7,169 nt of DNA from NCBI GenBank assembly GCA_030666765.1, contig DAOUXE010000050.1, positions 1-7,169 of the forward strand, given 5' to 3'. A program made the position numbers and the translations under genes. Of the stretch, positions 1-4,352 are shown in pieces (the first letter of the stretch is position 1; each line of letters opens with the position of its first letter). Below the pieces are notes generated by a model. It searched no databases. It saw only the letters and a program-made list of their open reading frames with translations, and was not told the DNA's origin. The stretch comes from Methanosarcinales archaeon. Its GTDB lineage: Archaea > Halobacteriota > Methanosarcinia > Methanosarcinales > Methanogasteraceae.

Positions 1-46
1 AACACAACAGTTAATTTAACGTACGTGTATACCGTATAATCTTGAA

Positions 47-53
47 GAGAGGT
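47..53 (+). promoter_or_regulatory. Shine-Dalgarno site of dnaJ
   Basis: GAGAGGT lies 10 nt upstream of the ATG at 64 and matches the purine-rich core of an archaeal ribosome site. A second, weaker AGGT sits at 57-60, only 3 nt from the ATG. Either supports ATG 64 as the start, because the protein beginning there has the standard DnaJ N-terminus. Confidence 0.45.
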
Positions 54-63
54 AGCAGGTCAC

Positions 64-1224
64 ATGCCCACGAAGAAGGACTATTATGATATCATCGGAG
101 TCCAGAAGGACGCTGATGAGAAGGAGATCAAGAAAGCATACCGAAAACTGGCGATGCAGTATCATCCCGACAGAAATAAGGAGCCGGAAGCGGAAGAGAA
201 GTTTAAAGAGATATCAGAGGCGTACGGAGTGCTGTCTGATCCTGAAAAGCGGAAACAGTACGACCGGTTCGGGCATGCCGGCATCGATGCACGGTACTCA
301 CAGGATGATATCTTTAGGAACATCAACTTCGAAGACATCTTCAGAGGGTTTGGTGGCGGTGGTGTAGGTGGGGGCGGAGGCATCTTCGAGACTTTCTTTG
401 GTGGCGGCGGTGGTGTGCGACGGGGGCCGGAGCGCGGTTCGGATCTGAGGTATGACCTGCGCATATCGCTTGAGGATGCTGCAACAGGCATCGAGAAGAA
501 GGCGGAAGTGATGCGCACGGAAACGTGTGACGTCTGCAAGGGAACTGGCGCAAAACCCGGCACAACTTCGAAGACCTGCCCGTACTGCCACGGCACCGGG
601 CAGATCAGTCAAGCGAGACGTACACCATTTGGGCAGTTTATCACATCCTCCCCATGCCCACACTGTAGCGGCGCAGGAAAGATCATCGAATCTCCGTGCA
701 GTTCTTGCAACGGCAGAGGCAGGGTACGCCGCCCCAGGACGCTCTCGATCCATGTTCCGGCTGGCATCGGGTCAGGAGACCGGATACCCCACCGGGGCGA
801 AGGAGAGGCTGGGGTAAGAGGCGGTCCCCCTGGAGACCTGTACATCTTCGTGCATGTCGATCCGCATCCGGTATTCAAGCGTGACGGTAATGACATCCTG
901 TATGAACTTCCGATCCACTTCACGCAGGCTGCACTCGGCGACGATGTCCTGGTGCCGACGCTGCACGGCGACGTGCGGATGAAGATCCCTGCAGGCACCC
1001 AGTCCGGTTCGACCCTCCGTCTGCGCGGCAAGGGAATGCCAAAACTCCACGGGATCGGGAAAGGAGACCAGCTCGTAAAAGTCGGGGTCGTTGTTCCAAC
1101 ACACCTCTCCGCACGGGAACGGGAACTGCTCACAGAACTACAGGGAATCGAGGATAAAAACCCCACCAAAGATGAAAAGAAGCACAAGGGGATATTTGAG
1201 AAGGTGAAAGACGCATTCGTATGA
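64..1224 (+). CDS. dnaJ: Chaperone protein DnaJ (Hsp40, type I)
   Basis: This is a cytosolic co-chaperone that delivers unfolded proteins to DnaK (Hsp70) and stimulates its ATPase; GrpE is the third member of the cycle. The 386-residue protein is full length for a type I DnaJ. The J domain covers residues 1-70, with the essential HPD at 34-36. A Gly/Phe-rich stretch spans about 92-123. The zinc-binding domain at 155-219 has all four CxxCxGxG motifs ([32 protein letters not shown]). The C-terminal substrate-binding beta domains follow, and the protein ends in a Lys-rich tail. The ATG at 64 is chosen because [13 protein letters not shown] is the canonical beginning and a ribosome site precedes it. 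In many euryarchaea the gene follows grpE and dnaK; here the window begins 63 nt upstream, so that cannot be seen. The gene converges on the minus-strand cluster downstream. Archaeal DnaJ genes are generally regarded as bacterial acquisitions. Confidence 0.97.
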   Translation: MPTKKDYYDIIGVQKDADEKEIKKAYRKLAMQYHPDRNKEPEAEEKFKEISEAYGVLSDPEKRKQYDRFGHAGIDARYSQDDIFRNINFEDIFRGFGGGGVGGGGGIFETFFGGGGGVRRGPERGSDLRYDLRISLEDAATGIEKKAEVMRTETCDVCKGTGAKPGTTSKTCPYCHGTGQISQARRTPFGQFITSSPCPHCSGAGKIIESPCSSCNGRGRVRRPRTLSIHVPAGIGSGDRIPHRGEGEAGVRGGPPGDLYIFVHVDPHPVFKRDGNDILYELPIHFTQAALGDDVLVPTLHGDVRMKIPAGTQSGSTLRLRGKGMPKLHGIGKGDQLVKVGVVVPTHLSARERELLTELQGIEDKNPTKDEKKHKGIFEKVKDAFV

Positions 1225-1234
1225 ATTAGGTACT

Positions 1235-1259
1235 TACTCGAGTATTGTGCGGATATCCG
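1235..1259. repeat. Two adjacent 10-bp perfect palindromes
   Basis: TACTCGAGTA (1235-1244) and CGGATATCCG (1250-1259) are both perfect palindromes, separated by 5 nt. They begin 11 nt after the dnaJ stop, between two convergent genes. They could form small hairpins at the dnaJ 3' end or be dimeric protein sites. No poly-T tract follows directly, so a terminator call would be weak. Confidence 0.4.
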
Positions 1260-1269
1260 AATATAAAAC

Positions 1270-1300
1270 CACGGGATTACACAAGATTAACACGAAAATC
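1270..1300. repeat. CAC-GATTA type short tandem-like repeat
   Basis: Three units follow head to tail with a period of about 10-11 nt: CACGGGATTA (1270-1279), CACAAGATTAA (1280-1290) and CACGAAAATC (1291-1300). Motifs of this sort (CACGGATTAACACAGATT-like) are, from memory, dispersed intergenic repeats in many archaeal and bacterial genomes. Their function is unknown. This copy lies between the convergent 3' ends of dnaJ and the DUF5611-like gene. Confidence 0.45.
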
Positions 1301-1345
1301 TTGTAGCCTACCACATGGCGTTGAGCTTGTTCACGGTGTGATCAA

Positions 1346-1645
1346 CTAACTCTTCTTCATCTTTTTTGCACGTTGCTTTGTGGTGAATCCGGTGGCAGAT
1401 TCGAGAAATCTCCGAAAGCATCTGTTTGCATCTGATACGTCTCCGAGATCTGCATCCATATTCGATTCCGTATGTACGCAGAGTTGTTTCCCGTCCATCC
1501 ACACTTCCATCCGCTTTAATGATTTGTAACCGATAACGAACTTACCGTCTTCCATCTCCGCATCGCATCCGAAGCATTCCTTCATCGCCTCTCGAATCAA
1601 GTCATCATCGAGTTTGTGACCGCGTTTAATGGGATATTCTGTGAT
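1346..1645 (-). CDS. DUF5611-like small archaeal protein, non-canonical start
   Basis: This is a small soluble protein of unknown function, about 99 residues. The pattern TEYPIKRGHKLDDDLIRE, a central FVIGYKSLKRMEVWMDGKQL stretch and a C-terminal FRRFLESATGFTTKQRAKK match my memory of DUF5611, a family found in methanogens and relatives; no search was run. The family start (M-x-E-Y-P-x-K-R-G) would fall on ATC at 1645, which sits 5 nt after a GAGGTG ribosome site, yet there is no ATG, GTG or TTG there. The first conventional codon is TTG at 1600, which would remove 15 conserved-looking residues. The frame is the same as that of the upstream isomerase, separated only by the TGA at 1655-1657 and GGT GGT ATA. 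The stop is TAG at 1346-1348. A slippery A AAA AAG lies just before the end and would give a different tail in the -1 frame. The gene is probably co-transcribed with the isomerase. Confidence 0.68.
   Translation of the reverse strand: MTEYPIKRGHKLDDDLIREAMKECFGCDAEMEDGKFVIGYKSLKRMEVWMDGKQLCVHTESNMDADLGDVSDANRCFRRFLESATGFTTKQRAKKMKKS
1361..1367 (-). other. A AAA AAG slippery heptamer
   Basis: On the minus strand the codons gcA AAA AAG of the DUF5611-like gene form, in the correct phase, the heptamer used for -1 frameshifting in bacterial dnaX. A -1 slip would replace the ending MKKS with 17 residues beginning DEEELVDH and stopping at the TAG at 1308-1310. This could equally be a homopolymer indel or chance. 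No clear downstream stimulatory structure was identified. Confidence 0.3.
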
Positions 1646-1650
1646 TATAC

Positions 1651-1656
1651 CACCTC
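1651..1656 (-). promoter_or_regulatory. Shine-Dalgarno site overlapping the isomerase stop
   Basis: The minus-strand GAGGTG overlaps the TGA stop of the isomerase gene and lies 5 nt before ATC at 1645. It matches six bases of the archaeal consensus GGAGGTGA. This placement points to translational coupling and to initiation at or near 1645, not at the TTG at 1600. Confidence 0.45.
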
Positions 1657-2389
1657 AACCAAGTATTCTTTCAAATAATCCGCCGTACCCATCCGGTCTT
1701 ATGAGATACTCCAGCATATCGAGCTGTTTCACAAGTCCGTACATCTCCTTGTTTTTCCAAAGTCCGACCTCACTGTAATTTGTCGGCTTTAAGAAGCGTA
1801 TCTCTGGGAGATTCTCATATTTTGGATTCGGAATGAAACCTTCTTCCAGCATGAAGTACGAAGCCCCGCCTTTCTCCCTGAAGAAGTCGTAGATAGAGGA
1901 GAAATCCCTGCAAACCCAGTTAGCCATCTTAAGCGTAGTATTAGACGAGTTTATCGTCACATGCCCATATCCTGGCGGTATGATCACTTTATCGCCGGCA
2001 GCAGCATGTACCACGATCACGTCAGATATGGTATCCCCTGCTCTCTTCTGCAGCAGGTACTCTGCCTCACCCTCAAGCACCTCGTAGATCTCCCCGTAGT
2101 CGCCAGGGTGGTCGTGTCCTGCAGTCTTCACATACTCCGTTCCGAGCATCCCCGGCGGGATCACGGTGATGTCATACCGCAGATGATGCTCAAGAATCCT
2201 CTGGTGATCCGCCTTGCTCAGTGATAGATCACGGTACATGTAATACAACTCAGTGTCGGGAGCGTTTAGCTGCGAACGGTCGTACAGCACGTCGTCCATG
2301 TCGTGAAGCATCCTGACGTCCGGTTTTACCCCGTTTAATACATCTGAAACCATCGATTGATATAGGGACATGTTCGTATAAAAAACCAT
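1655..2389 (-). CDS. pgiA: Glucose-6-phosphate isomerase, archaeal cupin type
   Basis: The enzyme interconverts glucose 6-phosphate and fructose 6-phosphate in cytosolic gluconeogenesis and glycolysis. It belongs to the metal-dependent cupin isomerases of Euryarchaeota (Pyrococcus, Archaeoglobus, Methanosarcina), unrelated to bacterial Pgi. The 244-residue protein carries the signature TAGHDHPGDYGEIYEV with metal ligands H92, H94 and E100, and the fourth ligand H143 in PPGYGHVTIN. Cupin beta strands span roughly 70-165. The protein is longer than the roughly 190-residue Pyrococcus enzyme, with extra N- and C-terminal parts as I recall for the Archaeoglobus/Methanosarcina group. The start is taken as ATG 2389; ATG 2371 (MSLYQSMV) is a possible alternative, and neither has a strong ribosome site. 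The RDD gene ends 29 nt upstream and the DUF5611-like frame begins about 10 nt downstream, so one transcript is likely. The stop is TGA. Confidence 0.95.
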   Translation of the reverse strand: MVFYTNMSLYQSMVSDVLNGVKPDVRMLHDMDDVLYDRSQLNAPDTELYYMYRDLSLSKADHQRILEHHLRYDITVIPPGMLGTEYVKTAGHDHPGDYGEIYEVLEGEAEYLLQKRAGDTISDVIVVHAAAGDKVIIPPGYGHVTINSSNTTLKMANWVCRDFSSIYDFFREKGGASYFMLEEGFIPNPKYENLPEIRFLKPTNYSEVGLWKNKEMYGLVKQLDMLEYLIRPDGYGGLFERILG

Positions 2390-2418
2390 CGCACCGAGGG
2401 GGCGCCATAAAATCGGGA

Positions 2419-2865
2419 CTATTCGTTTTCTTTGACGTATCTCACTCCCTCGGGTTCTTCATATTTTGTTTTGATAACAATGGTACTTGAAATCCTGTTA
2501 AAGAGGCGCAACTTACTATCAGGCATAGCCAACCATCCGATAAGACAATCCAATGGCAGAAGAAATGCTTTGCCAAAACTTTCTAATGCCGCAACTCCGA
2601 AACCTATTCTCCCCCCTTTCCGATCTGCAACTTTTAAACTCAATGCCATCTTCCCAACAGATTGACCATTATATCCTTCAAATAATGTCCAATAGACAAA
2701 TATTAATACTCCGCTAACTCCAAAACCTGTCAGGTTGGTGAAGCCAGAATCCCAAAAAAATCCTGAAGATTCTACAATGAGATCCGAGAAAGCGCCTACC
2801 AACAAGATATCAATAAGCCAAGCCCAGAATCTACTTTCCCACGTTGCCAAATATATAGTTGCCAT
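2419..2865 (-). CDS. RDD family membrane protein
   Basis: This small integral membrane protein of 148 residues has no established reaction; some bacterial RDD proteins have been linked to ion transport. The RDD signature is visible: R12 and D19 in ESRFWAWLIDILLV at the start of the first membrane segment, GQSVGKMALSLKV at 67-79 after the second segment, and the C-terminal LFNRISSTIVI motif near 121-131. Three hydrophobic segments are seen at about 13-33, 47-63 and 95-114. The ATG at 2865 is preceded by AGTAGTGAT, a partial ribosome site. The stop is TAG at 2419-2421, and the cupin isomerase starts 29 nt downstream on the same strand. The sequence is more AT-rich than its neighbours, as is usual for a membrane protein. 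The family call is solid; the role is unknown. Confidence 0.88.
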   Translation of the reverse strand: MATIYLATWESRFWAWLIDILLVGAFSDLIVESSGFFWDSGFTNLTGFGVSGVLIFVYWTLFEGYNGQSVGKMALSLKVADRKGGRIGFGVAALESFGKAFLLPLDCLIGWLAMPDSKLRLFNRISSTIVIKTKYEEPEGVRYVKENE

Positions 2866-2887
2866 TTTATCACTACTTTTCTATAAA

Positions 2888-3115
2888 TTACTTTATTTTT
2901 AACATCTTTTTTATTCCAAAGGTATTATCCAAACATACCCCACCTACATATCCTGCTGGCCGAACTTCAATCATCACCCACCCCTCTCCATTCTTCTCTG
3001 CATTAAGTCTTTCGACCCACTCCACAAAATCTCTTCCGCCCACACGACCCGACCCCCGCGTCCATCGTGATAGTCTCCCAAAGTCCCAGCCGTGCCTCCC
3101 CGCAATAAATTTCAA
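2888..3115 (-). CDS. Hypothetical 75-residue protein
   Basis: I do not recognise this family. The frame starts at TTG 3115, with AAGGAG at 3120-3125 and a 4-nt spacer, slightly short but credible. The protein is basic and rich in Gly, Arg and Trp, with segments such as AGRHGWDFGRLSRW, GGRDFVEWVERLNAEK and GEGWVMIEVRPAGYVGG, which read like a folded alpha/beta domain. It has no membrane segment or cysteine pattern. Directly upstream in the same frame are three consecutive stops, TAG TAA TAA (3133-3125), and before them more coding-like codons, so this may be the last piece of a broken longer gene. It ends 22 nt before the RDD gene on the same strand and could be its upstream operon partner. 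Confidence 0.35.
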   Translation of the reverse strand: MKFIAGRHGWDFGRLSRWTRGSGRVGGRDFVEWVERLNAEKNGEGWVMIEVRPAGYVGGVCLDNTFGIKKMLKIK

Positions 3116-3214
3116 GCATCTCCTTTATTACTACAATTTCATATAGTTGCCCCAGTTTCCGAACTCTGAATAGCTACCATGGACATATACGAGCTTCTTT
3201 CCGGACAAATGCAA

Positions 3215-3355
3215 TCAGAGTACTCTCCAGTCAATTTCTCTGAGTTGAGCGCCAATATCGTTGCCTGCGACCTCAAAAACGGCAGACCAACCACTTGCGA
3301 CGATCGAGTCTCTGACCCATGGGCTCCCTCCAGCTAAGGGCCCATGCATCCTCAT
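3215..3355 (-). CDS. Possible 46-residue protein or gene fragment
   Basis: I do not recognise it. The frame begins at ATG 3355, just 2 nt after the TAG of the preceding minus-strand frame (3358-3633), and stops at TGA 3215-3217. Its codons are rich in G at the first position, a coding-like bias, and the protein contains WVRDSIVASGWSAVFEVAG. After the stop the same frame stays open for 27 more codons up to the triple stop at 3133-3125, and then into the 75-residue frame. That pattern suggests one gene interrupted by nonsense mutations, but two other frames here are also open, so the call is weak. Confidence 0.2.
   Translation of the reverse strand: MRMHGPLAGGSPWVRDSIVASGWSAVFEVAGNDIGAQLREIDWRVL
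3318..3346. other. Inverted repeat CATGGGC / GCCCATG
   Basis: A 7-bp perfect stem (3318-3324 with 3340-3346) can be extended inward by one T-G and one C-G pair, around a loop of about 11-15 nt. It lies within the overlapping short frames and just downstream, on the minus strand, of the stop at 3358. It could be a transcript 3'-end structure or chance. Confidence 0.3.
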
Positions 3356-3357
3356 GA

Positions 3358-3633
3358 CTATCGGGATGGGAAAGCCTCTTCCATGATCTTGTCGTAAAGA
3401 TTCTCTTCACTTGGCTTTTTCTGCCATGCGTCACCTCTATGTTCCCATACAGCTACCAGACCCAGAAGTGTGAGTGGATTTGATGCCATGAACTGACATT
3501 CCGCACGTGTTTTTGCAAAAAGATCTATTTTTTGTAAATGGCGAATAGTGGCTATTGCTTGTGATTTTGGGTTTTTAAAGATAATTAACTTATTAAAATA
3601 TATATTTTTTAAATAAACATGTAAAGCACCCAC
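3358..3633 (-). CDS. Hypothetical protein, start uncertain
   Basis: I do not recognise this family. The longest reading starts at GTG 3633 and gives 91 residues, but its first 20 or so codons come from very AT-rich DNA and overlap a hairpin, so they may not be translated. A shorter form from ATG 3489 gives 43 residues. The C-terminal part is coding-like, with Asp/Glu/Lys codons in a normal bias (SEENLYDKIMEEAF), preceded by a hydrophobic stretch, NPLTLLGLVAVW. The segment between (KSQAIATIRHLQKIDLFAK) would be an amphipathic helix. The TAG stop is followed 2 nt later by the ATG of the next minus-strand frame. It could be the 3' remnant of a longer gene whose 5' part was lost at the AT-rich stretch. 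Confidence 0.3.
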   Translation of the reverse strand: MGALHVYLKNIYFNKLIIFKNPKSQAIATIRHLQKIDLFAKTRAECQFMASNPLTLLGLVAVWEHRGDAWQKKPSEENLYDKIMEEAFPSR

Positions 3634-3656
3634 TGTTGAAATTGGGTGGGTTGTGC
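3626..3656. other. Hairpin with CCCAC/GTGGG-type stem
   Basis: GCACCCAC (3626-3633) can pair with GTGG (3646-3649) and GTGC (3653-3656), leaving a 3-nt bulge and a 12-nt loop. It sits in an AT-rich, otherwise non-coding stretch. Bulged subterminal hairpins of this size mark the ends of IS200/IS605-type elements, but no transposase was found, so the link is only suggestive. Confidence 0.35.
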
Positions 3657-3802
3657 CACCACAGTATAAAAATAATATTTTCTAGATATTTAAAACCGCT
3701 ATCAGTAGAAATTATGGAAAATAGATGGCGGCCTGCGGAATGTGAGACGAACAATCGCTCATCTTTTGGAGCCACCCCATCCCATCTCATTGTCATCCTC
3801 GC

Positions 3803-4135
3803 TTGGCTCTACGCGCAGACTACAGCCTCGCTCCTTTAGAACACCTGACTTTCGGCGAATTGAAATATCCCGTCCTTTTATCGCCACAGTACATACGTAG
3901 AATTACCAACGATAACGACGCGATTGAAATGGACATTTTAAAAGGGCAGAACGTGTCGTACCCGCGTAACACCTTTTGGGATGTGATTTACGTTTCACCG
4001 AAAATCAAGAGAACAAGAAGTGCTGGGTTGTATGTATTCATAGCTTCCGCTAATTTACGTTTTAGGCTCATTTCAAAATTCCTTTATGGACACCTTTTAT
4101 TCGGCTCAGCATCTGGGTTACTGCATGCGGCCTGA
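3803..4135 (+). CDS. Hypothetical 110-residue plus-strand frame
   Basis: I do not recognise it. From TTG 3803 to TGA 4133-4135 the frame is open. Its middle (about residues 14-75) reads like a real protein, with segments such as LTFGELKYPVLLSPQY, NDNDAIEMDILKGQN and TFWDVIYVSPKIKR and ordinary codon choice. The last 25 residues (RFRLISKFLYGHLLFGS onward) look less natural. There is no ribosome site near the TTG, and the frame can be followed upstream only to a TGA at 3743-3745. It overlaps the minus-strand HTH-like frame by 68 nt, so both are unlikely to be intact genes. A remnant of a gene or of an invading element is the simplest reading. Confidence 0.25.
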   Translation: MALRADYSLAPLEHLTFGELKYPVLLSPQYIRRITNDNDAIEMDILKGQNVSYPRNTFWDVIYVSPKIKRTRSAGLYVFIASANLRFRLISKFLYGHLLFGSASGLLHAA

Positions 4136-4343
4136 TGTCAAACAAGTCATTCGCCTGTTTGCAAGTCAATCGAGTTTGTGACTTTGTGAGGAACCTCCCC
4201 CGTTTCACAGTGGGATGACCCACTCTTGAGGACATTTTAGTTTGAACGGGCGGCCGTTGTGGTCGTCGTTGCAGGTAACCGTTCCACTTCATCTGGATTT
4301 CGCATGCGCCGTTGCAGAAGACCTCACTACTGTTTGGGTCCAC
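4068..4343 (-). CDS. Hypothetical protein with HTH-like C-terminus
   Basis: This frame begins 9 nt after the TAG of the large hydrolase and is in the same frame as it. From GTG 4343 it gives 91 residues; ATG 4235 would give 55. The C-terminal part, LTCKQANDLFDIRPHAV followed by TQMLSRIKG, has the spacing and hydrophobic pattern of a helix-turn-helix or winged-helix domain. The N-terminal part is Arg/Pro-rich with two cysteines (CNGAC) and less convincing. Its TGA overlaps the ATG of a further 27-codon frame (4071-3988) as ATGA. No ribosome site is visible for GTG 4343. Alternatives are a fragment of a regulator or transposase, or a read-through extension of the hydrolase; the latter is unlikely because the hydrolase ends where its C-terminal beta domain should. 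Confidence 0.33.
   Translation of the reverse strand: MDPNSSEVFCNGACEIQMKWNGYLQRRPQRPPVQTKMSSRVGHPTVKRGRFLTKSQTRLTCKQANDLFDIRPHAVTQMLSRIKGVHKGILK
4209..4224. other. Perfect 6-bp hairpin AGTGGG-ATGA-CCCACT
   Basis: A perfect 6-bp stem with a 4-nt loop lies about 130 nt downstream of the hydrolase stop on the minus strand. No T-tract follows, so it is not a classical terminator, but it could stabilise a 3' end. It falls inside the HTH-like frame. Confidence 0.35.
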
Positions 4344-4352
4344 GTGTTCAGG

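Larger units (their letters stand above)
2866..4352. other. Gene-poor interval with short frames and hairpins
   Basis: About 1.5 kb separates the RDD gene from the large hydrolase gene. It holds no open frame longer than about 110 codons and no recognised family. Both strands carry short, partly coding-like frames, several ending in clustered stops, plus three hairpins (3318-3346, 3626-3656, 4209-4224). The part from about 3540 to 3710 is strongly AT-rich and looks non-coding. The interval most resembles decayed genes or remnants of a mobile element, but no transposase, integrase or terminal repeat could be recognised. Individual candidates are listed separately at low confidence. Confidence 0.6.

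Noticed and set aside
86..1187. Several open frames of 60-190 codons on both strands inside dnaJ
   Set aside because: They overlap a complete, conserved dnaJ and have low-complexity Pro/Arg-rich translations typical of shadow frames.
2580..2594. 15-bp exact repeat TTTCTAATGCCGCAA shared with 5222-5236
   Set aside because: Both copies are coding and encode Ala-Ala-Leu-Glu in unrelated genes (RDD and hydrolase), so this is coincidence; it also warns against over-reading the 14-bp match at 1607/4169.
2881..2887. TATA-like TTTATAG upstream of the RDD gene
   Set aside because: Its centre is only about 19 nt before the ATG, which would put transcription initiation inside the gene; the surrounding DNA is AT-rich, so chance is likely.
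3593..3839. Short frames on both strands across the AT-rich segment (67 codons each)
   Set aside because: Their composition follows the AT-rich DNA, they lack ribosome sites and share no recognisable motif.
2866..4352. Insertion sequence or transposase
   Set aside because: No DDE, HUH or TnpB motif, no terminal inverted repeats and no target duplication could be seen; only hairpins hint at mobility.
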